Source: Edolisoma coerulescens (taxonomy: Eukaryota; Chordata; Aves; Passeriformes; Campephagidae). From it: a stretch of 64,000 nucleotides of DNA. Both the position numbers and the translations under genes were made by a program. The notes under the pieces are model-generated. The model worked only from the letters and a program-made list of their open reading frames with translations. It had not been told where the DNA came from and did no database searches. Below are positions 1 through 13,269 of the stretch, piece by piece. The stretch is taken from positions 1,909,913 to 1,973,912 of the forward strand of contig VWZW01002569.1 of NCBI GenBank assembly GCA_013397115.1, given 5' to 3'. The number at the start of each line of letters is the position of its first letter. Within the stretch, counting starts at the first letter, position 1.

Positions 1-3000
1 TTTTTGGAAAAGCCACATGGGCCCAAATTTATCAAAATACCAAGGGCAAGAAGTCAGCATTTTCCATGGGAAAAGAAGATGTGACCCTAATTGACCTTTT
101 GTCACCAAATATTAAGTACAGCTCTATCACTGACTAATCTAGTGGCCGAAACAGCAGTATTGTGCAGTAAGAGAAGAAATGCAATAATAACTCGTTCTCT
201 CCTGGAAATTTCTTGTAACACTTATGATTTGAAAGCTGGGTTAGTGCCACCTGCACAGTTTGCTCCTGCCTGGTTTCTTGCTGGAAACTGCTGGCACAGG
301 ATTTTGTGGGTGGGAAATTGCAGCTGCGCACTCACCCTGAGCAACAACTTGTCCCTGTATTCATCCACACTTGCCACACGAGTATTGCAAGCTTGGAGAG
401 GAGCCCTAAACTGGTGACATGAGAATTTACATCTCTTGGGGGTTTGTCCCTCCTCCTTACCTGGGTGCATCAGGGCCAGGGGATAGGCAGAACCTGTCTT
501 CTCTTCATGCCCTGCAGCTCTGAAGGGAATGCTCTATCATGGGTTGTAGACAAAGGAACCCTGTGTCCCTTCCCTAGTGAAATTACACCATTTCTTTTTC
601 AAATGAAAATCTCCTGGTTTAGTGATAAAGTTTCGTGTTTACTTGCTATTTGTCTGGGGCTTCTGATTTCCCGGTCTTAGAAGATAAATGTGAAAAAGAA
701 ACAATATGCACCATATTAAAAAAAATTTCCCTATATATATATCTAGGCAGGCTGAAAATGTTGTCAGAAAATGGGCCAAATAATATCTTTACATTTCTGA
801 AGTACTTCATATTATAATTATATTGAATAAAAGAGAAAAAAATATTGTCTCATGACTATTTTATTACTTTTTCTTTCTCTCTGTTTTCTTTGTATCACTA
901 TGCCCCGGTATCACCCTTTTGTTGATAAACGTTTTCCTATTCTACATTGGTATGCAAAAGTCTTCTGTTAAAAAGTAGCATTTATCACTGTGTTCCTGGA
1001 AGGTTGTTAAAGGCAAGAGCATATTCAGTTTCAGATTTTTGATAAGAAAGCTAGATGGGTTGATAAATTGTAGGCAATAGGTCATGCAGGGTCTACAGAC
1101 AGAATAAGCTCTCTGCATTAACTCTCTGCACTGCTAGGAAATTTTATAAATAAGAGGAAGCATTTCAGCACAAACCCCTTGAAGGATAAGATATCCTTAG
1201 AACAGTTAGGAAGTGCCATTAGTATATCTCTTAACTAAGGATGAGGTTAAAGTCCCTAACAGTAAGATGGAGAGGGACATGTATTACCTGTGCTGCTGTG
1301 TCTTGGCACAAACAGCTCTGCTTTGTCCAGTGAATCTTTTAGTGTGATGACGTTTATGGAAAAAGTGTCAATCCCCTTTTTGGTGGGCATCTACCTCCCT
1401 GGGCTGTGGAGTCATATATCCTCTTACCCCTCTGAGCCAGCCAGTCTGGAAAAGGGTTGGGTTTTTTTCTGTGAAAGAGCTGATCTTCCAAAGAAGGGTA
1501 GGAATAGCATACACAAATGCATCATAGTTTTTAATGAATATAGAAGGCCCTTCTTACTAAAAAGAGCAGTGAGAGCCTGACTTTTACACACCCTGTGAAT
1601 CCTTTAAATGTTGAGCTATAAGGTTAAGCAGAGAGAAGGAGAGGGAGAGGAGAGGCCCTGGTAATATGAAGAGAAAATTTCTATTCTGCATGCACAAGGA
1701 GGCCTGTTTAAAGCTGTGATTGCTCAACAATACCAGTAAATAATGCTTTCTACCTGAAATTCTTAAAGGATAGATTTTCAAGTATTCTACCTCAATTTAA
1801 ATGAAGTCATAGAGGCAGTAGGACACCACAGCCACTTACACAGGTTACACAGGCATTGCCCAGAATCTCTCAGATATCCAAGAGAAATTCAGACCAGCAC
1901 AGCAGCACCAGGCATGCTGGTCTTCTAGGCAAATAACCACATTTCCAACACATTAAATTATCACAGACCAGATGAAAATAATCAATACAGACAAAAGTTC
2001 ACCTCTACTTTATAGTAAATCTTGCCGTGAGCAATGATGTTACCATTAGAAAATGGATGTGTTTTGGGATTTCTCTCTCTTTAGGTAGCTCCATTTCCAT
2101 TTCCATATGAAAGATTCTTCATCCAGAAGTTATGAAGTTGATTCAGGCTTACCGTGGGCCTACTAATACCTGCTCCACTTTTGAGTATGTTACCTTTGTG
2201 TATTGAGTTTGCCTGGGGTTTTTACGTTATAAACAAGGAGAGAACGCCCCAAACAGCCTGGCTTCAGGTTTGCGTATGAATCAATAGAAAAGCAGAATAC
2301 AGCAAAGCCAGTGGAAACAGATGTTTTTGTTTCCTGTCATATTGTTCACATGTTGTTCATAAAGAAACTAAAGCCGAGTTGGGGAGCTTCTTGTGCAATT
2401 TTCCCCCCATTCATTCCAAAATATTTGAAGTTCAGTACAAAGAACAGCAGTAAACAAAGGGTCTAGCAGATGGTTGATAGTGGAGTTATCGCTCATGGTA
2501 TCTCAGTGCGTGCAAATGTCTCCTGTCTCTTGCATGCTATTTTGCAGAACTAGCAGGTGTTAGATCACAATCAACAGCACAAAGGATTTTAACACCCAGG
2601 TCCTGGAGAAGATCTCCACATCAGAAAAGACTCAGTGGTTACCACCCCCCAGACTAAAACAGGTAGCACAAGTAATATGCAATAGATTAAAAACAAGAGG
2701 TAAAAGAGGATGTCAGAAAAGAGTCTGTATTTCCTCTCAGTTTTGATTACACAAGAACTATAAAGTTATTCTCCATCTTGGGTTGAAATGAATTAAGTCA
2801 GAATTGTTTTCAACATTAGCACCCTGGCTAAGGTGCTCCTTCTGCTGCCATGGCACTCAGTGGGAGGATTGTCTTCAGCAGTGAACTCAGGGGAATGGGG
2901 ACAAAGTGGGAGCATTTAAGTGCCATAGCATTGACAAAGCATGGACAATTGAGTGTGTTTCAATAGTACAAAGTTTTACCTCAAATGTTATATATCAGCC

Positions 3001-3547
3001 TTTTATGGCACCTTTTGGTTTGATGTGAGTATGTGTTTAAAGAGAACATGCAAAATATTTTGCAACACACCCATAAATCTACTTCAGTATTAATGGGCTT
3101 GTTTAAATGTCGAGGAGGAATTTGGCATAATTTCCCCATATTCTGCTTGGCAGTTGGCAGAAACTGATAACTGTTGAATGCAGAAAAAAAATCTATTTGA
3201 TGTTTATTCTGTGGAAAGATATTTTGATGTAGTTCTTTGAAGCTGAGGAACCAAATGAGTTGAAAGACAGAGAGCACAAATAAGTTTTGTTCCAGTGCTG
3301 CTTATACAGCAACAGGGAAATTCACAGAAAAATTAAATTACTCCTTTAAGAAAAGGAAGAGCAATTTGACTGGAAGGACACTTTTGAAAGTGATGACTAG
3401 ATGTCTTGATTATATAAGGTTTTTTGTAATTTTGTACTTCAAGTACATTAACTGCACCACAGAGACGGAAAATTTATAACCAGTGCACTATAGACATCCT
3501 CCATTAGCTGTTAAAATCCAAATTTTATTCCCGATATTGTTTAAGAA
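1..3547. other. Noncoding AT-rich sequence, no gene seen
   Basis: No open frame here exceeds about 115 codons, and none has a recognisable domain, a plausible splice-bounded exon or codon bias distinguishing it from background. I see no repeat of a family I recognise. A purine-rich patch lies at about 1627-1656. The stretch reads as bird intergenic or intronic DNA. Confidence 0.7.
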
Positions 3548-4172
3548 TGTTGTGGTTTAACCCAGACAGCAACCAAGTACCATGCAGCCATTCACTCGCA
3601 CTCACACCCCACATCCCCTGGTGGAGTGGGGAGGACACTGCAAAAAAAAAAGGGTAAAATCAGTTGCTTAAGATAAGAAAAAATTTGTAGTTGATTTAAA
3701 ATATGATCATGATAATAATAATAGTAATAATCATAATAATAAATGAGTACAACAAAAAGAGAGATAGGAATAAAACCCAAAAAAGAAAAGTGATGCACGA
3801 TAGGGTTGCTCAGCACCCACTGACCAATGCTCAGCCCCCACTGACCAACGCTCAGTCGAGCCCAGAAGAGTGATCGGTCCCTATCAGCCAATTCCCCCCA
3901 GTTAATACACTGAGCATGGCATTCTAGGGTATGGATCATCCCTTTGGCCAGTTCTGGTCAGCTGTCCTGGCCATGCTTCTTCCCAACTTCCTGTGCACCT
4001 GCTCACTGGCAGAATATGGGAAACTTAAAAGTCCTTGACTTAGGGTAAACACTACCTAGAACAGCTAAAACATTGGTGTGTTGTCAACATTATTCTCATG
4101 CTAAATCAAAAACACAGCACTGTACTAGCTACTAGGGAGAAAATGAACTCTATTGCATGTGAAACTATGACA
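3548..4172 (-). mobile_element. Solo LTR of an avian ERVL-type endogenous retrovirus
   Basis: On the plus strand the element starts tgttgtggtttaaccc and ends in a degraded gaaactatgaca; the retroviral sense is the reverse complement, beginning TGTC and ending in AACA. Seen internally are the ctgtcctggcc block (about 3963), the ccttgacttagggtaaacactacctagaac-type block split across 4034-4063, and an AAT-rich tract (about 3710-3742). These match the order I know from the common avian ERVL LTR. On the sense strand a TATA-like core (ctcagtgtattaactgg, 3898-3914 read in reverse) sits where that family's promoter lies. The flanks aagaa (3543-3547) and aaaaa (4173-4177) could be a decayed 5-bp target duplication. 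No internal retroviral sequence adjoins it, so it is a solo LTR formed by recombination. The subfamily name is not assigned. Confidence 0.85.
3708..3742. repeat. AAT-rich simple repeat inside the LTR
   Basis: An interrupted run of aat/aataat units. The same position is AAT/ATT-rich in this LTR family, so it probably belongs to the element rather than being an independent microsatellite, although it is likely length-variable. Confidence 0.7.
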
Positions 4173-4199
4173 AAAAAATGACACCTAGTCATTCCTAGA

Positions 4200-4500
4200 G
4201 TTGAGCAGAGGGGAAAGATCACCTACTTCTATATGGTGGCAAAGCCCTGTCTAATACAGCCCAAGATGTCACAGGCCTTCTTTCCTGCAAGGCTGCATTG
4301 CTGGCTCATGATCAGCTTGTTTCCTACTAGCTTTGCCTTCCCTGCAAAGTTGCTTTCCGGTGGTCATCCCCAAACCTATGCTGCTCCCCAGGTACAGGAC
4401 TTTGCCTGTTTTTTTGCTGAACTTGAAGTTCCCATCACCCTGTTTCTCTAGCTTTTTGAGATCACTGTCTAAAGGTATGCATTTGATTTTGCACAGGTGA
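4200..4500 (-). mobile_element. CR1 LINE fragment, ORF2 region downstream of the RT catalytic motif
   Basis: The plus-strand text runs gagcagaggggaaagatcacc, then a block with tacagcccaagatgtcac, cattgctggctcatgatcag and ccccaggtacaggactttgc, then gctgaacttgaagttcc. This is the reverse complement of the CR1 ORF2 segment lying between the catalytic FADD-type motif and the conserved YSALVRPHLEYC-type segment. The frame is broken by substitutions and small deletions, so it is a dead fragment. Its 3' part (lower coordinates) is missing where the ERVL LTR abuts. Edges are approximate. Confidence 0.8.
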
Positions 4501-7500
4501 CACTTCTATGTCAATGCCAAAGCCATGGTTCTCTGGATCTGCACTGGCATTAGACATAGTACATTGTGGAGGGTGGTGGTTGATAACACCCATTGTTATA
4601 ACAACAGCATAATAAATTGTTGTTTATCATGTTTAGTGAGGAAATATTTAAGAGAAAACTGTTATAACAGAAACCATGCAAAGAATGCACAGAATTATGG
4701 ACAACATCTACAGAGAGGGAAAAGCTGAACTAAAAAAGAAGCAGGGACTTAGGTGAGGAAAGGATGGCACACACTGTAGTAAAATTAGCTCTCAAACAGT
4801 AGACAACAAATCTTTTTGATGTCTTGATGTGATTTTACTCTTATGGCTTTAAAAGAAACACGAGTTGAAGATGAAATACAAATGCTCTGACATCATTCAC
4901 ACATTCTGTCAGCATTTACATTGATGTTTGCAGCTCGATCTTTGAAGACACAAAAGAAATTTTGCAAACAAAGTCAGCCTGAGGGGCAAAATGATTTAGC
5001 AAATCTAATAAAAATAAGTCCTCTAGGACACAGATAAGCTATTGGACCCCACACCAGTATAGAATGCATCTTAGTAGGATCAGATGTGTTTCTGTCCTTG
5101 TAGTACTCTGACAATACAGCCAGCTGCCTCTGGCTATTTTGGAAAAATACCATGATCACAACATCCTATGTTATTTTGAATAGAAGTTCAGTTTAATCCT
5201 TCAGCATATTAAGTGCAAAAAGCCTTAAGGGTTCTTATAGACTAGATAAGCATGCAGGTCATAATGAGGAGGCCCATAAAAAGTGTTAAAGAGCTGAAGA
5301 GAACCTTGCTGCTCAGAAAACCTGACACAGCAAGTTACTATGTTTTGGGTGAAGATAAAGGGGTAATTTGATTTCTGTAGGTTTTTTCTTAAAAATCAAT
5401 TCAATAACCAACAGGCACATCAAATATTCTCAAAATAGAATACTATTTTCTCTCTGGTTACATAACGAGAATATTTTGAAGCAGTCAGTATTTCTTCCCC
5501 CAAACTCTGTAAAATCACTCAAGATACTTTTGTTGAGAATGGGTGATTCTCCATGATGGAACAATCCCACCAAGTACAATGAAATCTTCAGGGATAAAAT
5601 CTTTCATATTGCTTATGTTTACAGTCCAGAGGTACATGTACACAAGAGTATTATCTTTAAATTTCTGCCTGGCAAAATACTATATACAAGCCATATAACA
5701 TGTTAAAGGATGTCAAAAGTCATCACAGTATTTTCTCTAGACAAATACTGGAAAAATAAGGCCAAAATAATCTTTCGGGTGTTTACAAGTAAGAGAAAAT
5801 GTGCTCTCCATTTACTTCTAACTTTCTAAAAGGAGAGAACTATGTTTGCATTGTTATTCTGTATACAATATAGATGTCTATAGCACACTCCAGAAGAATA
5901 TTTTTATTTCTGGATCTCTATTACTAGTTTTGTTTTCCAAAGTCCCCAGTAAAGAGGTCTCACTGATATCATCATAGTATCTGAAAATGGAATGATTAGT
6001 TTAAGAAATTGAAAGCACATAAACTAAATTTCCACTGCCTATTCTAAGTTCAGATCAAAGCCTGAGTGCTACCATAACAGTACCCTGTTATTCTACTTGG
6101 AAGATTTTTTTCACCTTTTTTTTAATAGTATATGCTGGTAATGGTAGAACAGGATAGCAACATTTTTTGTTTGATTCAGCATGATAATTCCTATATTCTT
6201 GTTTGCCTTTAACACTGAAGTTTGGAGAGGTTCAAATACCCCCATGGACATGCATCAGTCTTACAGGACCCCATACCATGAGCTACGAGCTTTCCTATTC
6301 ATTAGAAACTGCCATCATCTGAACACAGGACAAAGAAATCTGATTGAGGAAAACTACAGAAAGATTCATTGGGATTCTCTTACTGATGAGCTCAATCATA
6401 CAATTAAGGGCAAGAGGGAACAAGTAGTGACAAAAGGTAACAATTGTTGCTTGAATTGGACCCTACTGCTTCCTCTCTGAAGAGATTTAGGGCTGGGCAA
6501 ATGCAGCAAGCCCAGCTTTTTTGCTAAACCAATACTGTAACTTTAGGCTGCAGAGAGAGGGGAGCTGTCACAGCCTCCCTTCACCACCTTTAGGATTAGT
6601 GATGCCCCTGTAGAGCAGGCTTTGTTTCAGAACCCCTTTGCAGAGGGCTGCTGGCTGGGTGGTGGTCACCAGTGTGGTTCATACCACCAGATGCAGCCAG
6701 CTCTAGTACAGACATTACCTCAGAGCTTGCCACCCTCCATTCTCTTCAGAGTCAGTACAGAAAACCCACCACTTTCAGGAGACTATTAATTTCATCCTAA
6801 AGAACATATAAGTAGTAGGCCAGGTGAATTATACCCCAGCGTATAATTCTCTCTGATGATGTTGATGTAGGCTCAGGACAATTAACTCAGACATGAGCAT
6901 GCATTTAAACTGAGTTGGGATGAGCTCTTCCTGAGGTTCCTTTTAGTGTAGTATCCTTTTTAAGTGATGGCTGGGTGTTTCAGTGGATACAGACCCCACA
7001 GAATCAACAACTAAATGGCAAAGGAAGTTTCTTCCTTTAAGCCAGGTTAGCAGCACAGGTCAGATTGAGCATCAAGATGCAAGTAGTTAAATGTAAGTAT
7101 CTGAATGCAGAGATTGGATTTAATTGTACACACATAGGTATCTGGCATCACCTAAGATGCTCAGGGTGTTATTCCTGGTCTCCAGCTGTCACACCAGAGC
7201 TCACAGTTTTTCAGCAAGGAGGAAATATTCTGCCTAATATCTAATGAAAAATGTCAGTAATTGCCCATGAGCTGGGTAAGATGGGTCTTTGGGTAGTACT
7301 TTCACCTTGATGTCCAGGAGCAACGTTCTAGACAAACAGTGTGACCTCCTTAGCATTCTCTCCAAAAGCAAATTGGTATGAAAGCATGACATCTATGTTG
7401 CTGAGTTGACCAAGTGTTGGTTGTCTCATATCCAGTAGAGGAGGTTATCTAATGATGTCCCCATGGAAAGCAACAGATATCTGTGGGGAGCAGTCCACAT

Positions 7501-9400
7501 CATCTGAGATACCAATCAGTTTGGATAACTTGTAGGGCTTCCTGTTTTCTCTCCACTGACTGGAGTGCAGCTAAAGCAGCCAACTCCTGCCTGAATGTCC
7601 AAAAATGCAGCTGTCACTGGTTATTGTGTTTTGCTTTCTATACAGGAGGGACTGAAACCTTACATAATCAGGTTAAATACGTCTTGAAAATGGACCCTTA
7701 TAAACTAAGAGGTTATCAGAGGCTTCTAATGAATATGTACAATTAATGCTATAGCCAGTGCATAAATGTTTCAAAGACACTCCCGTCTACAACAGTTACT
7801 CATTAAAGAGCATTTGCCTACACTCATAGGCAAAATAGCAAAGAAAGCATATGGAGATGTCAAATCGCCTCAGCTCTGCCATCAGGTTTGTCCATCAGAA
7901 ACAAAGCTTTCCAGCAGTCACATGAAAGAAGTTCCTAAGTAATCATTCACACATAGGGTATGTTTTGCCTCCATCTGATCTTCAAAGCATCCCCTGGTGG
8001 TCCCTTCATAGGTATGAGATAGTCGTTGTCTTCTACCCCCACTTAAAAGTCAGTCCTCCATCTCAACCAATAGCTTCCATGTGAATATGGGATTTGCCCA
8101 GGGGAGTATTAGCAGAAAAATAAAACAAGTTTTGATTTTCCAATAAGATAATTTGAGACCACACAATTGTCCCTATGAAATATTAAATGCAGATTCTTTT
8201 GATCTCAAGAAATAAGATACTATAGTAATTTAATACAATTCTCTGAAAAAAGAAAATAAATAATAGTAAATGAAAACATACCAAATATGAATATTTTTTA
8301 TATGGGTACAGACATTCCACATTATTTTTACTTGTGTTCTTCTGAGACAGAACTTTTCTGGTCTGAGTTATTAAAAATATTTTTATCTGAATATTTTATC
8401 CTTCCAAAGCCTTTATAACCATTCAGAAAATTTTAAAAGCTGAATATCTTCTTTTATAAGTCTATCTCCACATATGGCCATGTAAAACTAGGTCCATGGC
8501 ATCAGAGCTGGAATATCATTCAAGTTTCTTAAAAGCATTGCTGGTCAAAACTAAGATCATCAAGTCTATAAAATCTCAGTCGTGTGACAGATCTCACTCT
8601 CACAGAAGCACAGCATGGTTACAAGTGACATATTCATATGCTGGTTATATGATTTCACTTACTCTATCATGTTGCTGTGACAAAGGAACCAACATAGTTT
8701 GTTATGATGAGGACACGGAGCATTTTGCCAAACACAGTTTTAAACATAGGAATCGAGAACATGCCATCAGTGGATAGGTCTTCATTGAGTAGTTACCTAA
8801 GCAAATATCTGTCCCTGATATTATTTCATGATTTGTGGTAACTATGCAAAATACAATTGAAAATGCTTTTTTAGTTTCTAATGGGGGTCTGGTAATGTTC
8901 AGAGTGGGTTTATCATGCAGGAAGTTTGCAACAGAAATGATGTTAGCTAAAATTCACATCACTACACAGTTTGAAACTCGAGATGTTTAAAGCTTTGCAA
9001 ACTTCAGCTATAGAGCTGAGAAATCCCATGCCATAGAACTGCTGAAGGAAGGTTTTGCTTCTGTTATGCTTTTTGGTTTTAGGGTTTTAGTAACAGAGCT
9101 TACTTTCTTGTTCAGTGTAAACAGAGTAGCTACTTCTGAGAATGATGCTGCATAATATATACTTTAGATCACATTGCAAAAAAAAAAAAAAAATAAGGAA
9201 AAAATTTTGTCTTGGATGTGTTCTGGCTCCTACAAAATTTGGTATAAATTCATATAAGGACTGTGCCTTGTACTATGCGAATTTGCCCAAATCTGGCCAA
9301 TTTGAAACTTGTGAAAAATCATACACTTCCTACCTCTCTGAAACCTCACACACACTCTCAGAAGTCTTGCCAGTCTCACAACTAAATGGGATGCTGCTCG
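4501..9400. other. Noncoding sequence, no gene seen
   Basis: All open frames are under about 115 codons and lack recognisable domains. A 16-base A run lies at 9178-9193. The stretch 6540-7400 is slightly richer in GC and reads like ordinary intronic or intergenic bird DNA. I recognise no repeat family and no RNA gene. Confidence 0.65.
9178..9193. repeat. Poly(A) run
   Basis: Sixteen consecutive A followed by taagg. No canonical poly(A) signal lies in the usual window just upstream, so it is treated as a simple repeat rather than a retrocopy tail. Confidence 0.8.
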
Positions 9401-9740
9401 ATCACAGAGTCATAGAATCACTTAGTCGGAAAAGACCTCTAAAATCACCAAGTCCAGCACTAACCCAGCACTACCAAGTCCTCCATTAAAGAATGTTCCC
9501 AAGTGACACATCTGCACATTTTCTGAACACTTTCAGGGACGGTGATTCCACCACTTCCCTGGTCAGCCTATTCCCATGTCTGACCACCCCTATGGTGAAG
9601 AAATTTTTCTTAATATCCAATATAAACCTTCTCTGGTCCAACTTGAGGCCATTTCCTCTTGTCCTTGAAGGACAGAGAAGAACACTACTTGTGCTCCATA
9701 TCCTTTAGCCAGCCATATAGAACATGCCTATAGGAAAAGG
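9401..9740 (-). mobile_element. CR1 LINE 3' end
   Basis: Starting with the terminal cagagtcatagaatca motif, the plus-strand text continues with aaaagacctctaaaatcacc and agtccagcactaac. It then runs through the ccaccacttccctggtcagcc, gaagaaatttttcttaatatcc and ccatttcctcttgtcct blocks. This is the reverse complement of the CR1 ORF2 C-terminus plus 3'UTR; the element runs right to left and ends at 9401. Only the last several hundred bases are present, as is usual for 5'-truncated CR1 insertions. Divergence is moderate, with frame breaks. The left-hand edge is sharp; the right-hand edge is approximate. Confidence 0.9.
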
Positions 9741-9840
9741 TCAGTGCCACAGATTTCCTACTGCTCTCCAATATATCTACAACCCTTAACAAGTCTGCCA
9801 GTGTAAAATCAACAGCTTCTGAATCTCAATATTTCTGCTG

Positions 9841-10021
9841 TGTTGTGAGGCTCCGAAAGTCACTGGTCAAATGTGTTCCTCCACCCCCCTCTAGTGGGAG
9901 GTCCACACAGCAAGTGTTTCCTCCCTTTTCCGGTTTCCACCGTACTTTGAAGAATAAAGGGCTGCTCAGCACACCTGAAAACCCTGCTCTGCTTCAATGA
10001 TTTTGCTTGTGTGGGGACACA
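9841..10021 (+). mobile_element. Possible short retroviral LTR with poly(A) signal
   Basis: The segment begins tgttgtgagg and ends gtggggacaca, giving TG...CA ends. It contains AATAAA at 9953-9958, followed by about 60 bases of gctgctcagcacacctg-type sequence that resembles an R/U5 region. The preceding pyrimidine/C-rich stretch (ccacccccctctag) would lie in U3. No clear target duplication is visible on the flanks and I do not recognise the family, so it could equally be a fragment of a longer repeat or chance. It directly follows the CR1 fragment. Confidence 0.35.
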
Positions 10022-13000
10022 TGCATACATGGGTTCTGTTCAATTTACCATTTTTTTTTTACCATGTTCTCTATGTTCAAATTAATTAGTTCTAAGCCAC
10101 AAGGCTACATTGAAAGAATCTTTAAACTGGAAAATTGCCCAGCAGTCCAAAATTATGAAGTATTCACATAAAGTTAAGTTTAATTCATCCCTATATGAAT
10201 ATGTGTTTTGCCTCAGGATTGAAATTAAAGATCATAAGGCTCCCACTTCATTAAAAATATAGGACGAACAGTGCTTGGACATGAATCAGTTTTGTGTCAT
10301 GACTGAAGATCACTTGATGCTTTGGAGACAGGCACTGCATGAGGCAGATGAACAAAAGACATTGTGATAAAAGTCACTAAATGTTTCTAGAAAAACAGTT
10401 GCATCCTGTCTTTGTCAGAGATTTTCTTTAAAAATAATATAAATTCTATATTCTTACTTTTTGGACTTACAACTTGTGATTCTGAAATCTTTTTTTGTTT
10501 GAAGAATTGCTGAGCTTTTGCAGCAGTCACTAAGACAAATAGGAGCACTACTCTGAGCATACATGCTGCTACATACTCAGAAATCAAACCTCGGGCAGCT
10601 CGAATTACCACCCCAAATTAGCTGGCACTTTCGACAATTCCCTGTCTGTAAAATGGGGAGAAAAATACTGCAGGGACATTATGAAGATAAATTCATTAAT
10701 TTCTGTTAATAAGTAGGATACTATGAAAAAAAAGGCTCCAGGGAAAAGCCCATTAGGAAATGAATAATTATGTATTCAGTGCAAGGTTTGGATGGTATGC
10801 AGGAAATTAGGCATGGGGACAGATATTAAGTGATGAGAAGAAAAAGGAATCCTGCATGGCTGATCATTCTGGGAGCACAGTCTGCCTTGTGCACTGAGTG
10901 AAGCAGGACCCCTGTGAGTGGACATGACTGTGCAATTAATGACTGCATTAACACAGGCCACTGTAATTATCTTCCTTCTCTCTTTGTGGCTTTGTAACTG
11001 TAACATGTCTTTACTAAATACAGGATGGGATGATAAACATTATTTAGAATATGAAATAAATTTCTTAATATTATGCATGGGATATTGATATCTCCCATCT
11101 TGAGAAATTCTAGGATTTCTCTAATTTCTTTATCCAGTGTAACCTGGTAAATCTGTGGGAAAACCAGAAGGAATACAACTTTAGATATCACTGAAAATGA
11201 AAGGATGATCTTGCGTGAACATTAATCCTTTTCTTGTAGCAGTATTGTTTGCTTTGTGAGTGAAATAAAGCTCAGGTCATCCTGTATATGACAGGAGTCC
11301 AAAAAAATCTCCGTATTCCTCAGAAGCTGAGCAAGGTGAGAAGAGCTGGCATGCAGAAAGTGCTGCTTCAGGCACTGAGCATACTCTGTGGAAAACAAAG
11401 GTGAAGAAATCTTTGAAGATGGAATTTGTATGAGCCTTATTTTCAGAAGAATGTGCACGTGGTTACTCAGAGATTAGAGGAACCAACCTCTTAGAAAGTT
11501 TTGAAGAACTGATTTTCAGAGTTTTATAGCCTAAGCACATATGAATTAATTTTCTTCTTTCCCCAAGGAAAATAACAATTATTTCTTAGGTATAATGACC
11601 TTTTATTTATAATTTCAAGCCATTTTCACAGACTAGAAGTGAATAGCTCTATTTTCCTTTCAAATCTTTGAAAAAAAGTTTTACATCCCTTCTAATGTTG
11701 AACTATCACCCCAAGTTTCTGACAGAAGTGGGGGTGAAAGCCTGGGCAGCAGACAGAGAGGAAAAAAGGTAATAAAGTTCAAAGTGGCTGAAAGCACCTT
11801 TCCAGCGAAAGGTGGTACAAGTCTGAAATTGTGTTACTGCCAGAGCCACATGTGATAAAATGCTTCTGAAACATCACAGAAGCTTTCAGACAAGCACAAT
11901 GAACATCAGACGGATCTGAGGTCTTCCCAATAAATGTGACTATTCTGTCAGCAGCTCAGTAGCTGATTGCTTTGCCAAGCTACCTTCTGATTACCTCTCT
12001 CTGCTAGGTTAACTGATTTTAAATATCTGCCTTCAAGCTGTCAGACAGGTTGGTTCAAAGCGCACCTTAGTCAGTAAAAAGAAATTAAAATTGGTTTCAC
12101 TGCAGAGAGTATCTGTTGGCACTGATCTTCTCAACAGCCAGGCCTGAAGGAGCTCATCAGCTGTTCCTGCATCAGCTGCAGTGATTGGGTGCTGGCTGGC
12201 TCTCAGTAGTTGGAAGAGACAAGACTAAGATCAGATCATCTTGCCTTCTTCTGAATAAGAGTTAGACTAAGTTTCGAGACAAATTGTCATATTTCTCAAC
12301 TAAATAAAAATTTTAGGTAGAAGACAGTGTACAAGAGGGTCATTATGCAAGTGGGCTCAGAGTAGATTTTCAGCCCTAAATGCTGTGAGCAAATGGTTTG
12401 AGTGTTTTTGTTGGTTTTTTTTTTCTTTTAATTTCTGAAGTACTGCCCACTGACAATCCTCATAATATTCTCTCCAAAATGCAGTGGGGACAAATTTGCT
12501 AATCTCAGTAAGTATCTAAACATGAGGAAATTACCTCCTGGATGTAACAGAAGCCCTTTAAGAAGTGAGTAGAGCTGGTAAAGCACTTCTGAGAGCCCTC
12601 CTTGAGGGGAGGGCTCACATGCTTAGGTGCCTGAAGCAAACAGGAAATCCATTTTTTAAAATGTTCCGTGTGTATATGCTCTTCTGGAATTGTTCACACC
12701 TGAATTTCTCATGCTGCTGAAAATGCAACCAATTTCTCTGCTAACCTAATATACTTCCTTCTAGAAAAATTATTTGGCATGAGTTTTATTTTGTCTTGAG
12801 AGGAAATGAATAGACTTTTATCTACAAATTAATGTGTGTGTCAATGTATATTTGAATATGCGTGTGTGTGTGTGTATACACAGTAAATGTAAAAAGCTTA
12901 ATTTCATCTAGTAACTTATTGGTTATTCATCGAGCTTTACAAAGATAATGCAGTCCATGCCAAAAACTGGCCTTTATTAGTGTTATAGTAGCCAAGTGCC

Positions 13001-13265
13001 TCTGGAAATTTGGACAGCATTAGACTTCATCAAAATAAATTCAAGACTATATAAACCTGACAAGGGTCAGTTTTAGCTAAAATGTGGAAAGGTTGCAACA
13101 TGGAATTATAGACATGCTGACGTTCCAACATAAAATGAACATTTCTGCACTGAGCTTCCAGATTAAGCAAATTAGCACCAAAGCAAATCGCCAGGCAATA
13201 TGCAGGGGAAGACATTGTTTTGATTCTAAGTTTATTTCTGTTATTTCTTTATATTTGACAAAATA
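10022..13265. other. Noncoding sequence, no gene seen
   Basis: Open frames are at most about 78 codons and none is recognisable. A short GT microsatellite is present near 12861. Parts such as 11930-12250 have the dense motif mix of unique sequence rather than of a repeat, but nothing specific can be named. Confidence 0.65.
12861..12882. repeat. (GT)n microsatellite
   Basis: An alternating gt run that turns into tatacaca, about 22 bases long. Likely polymorphic in length. Confidence 0.85.
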
Positions 13266-13269
13266 GAAA

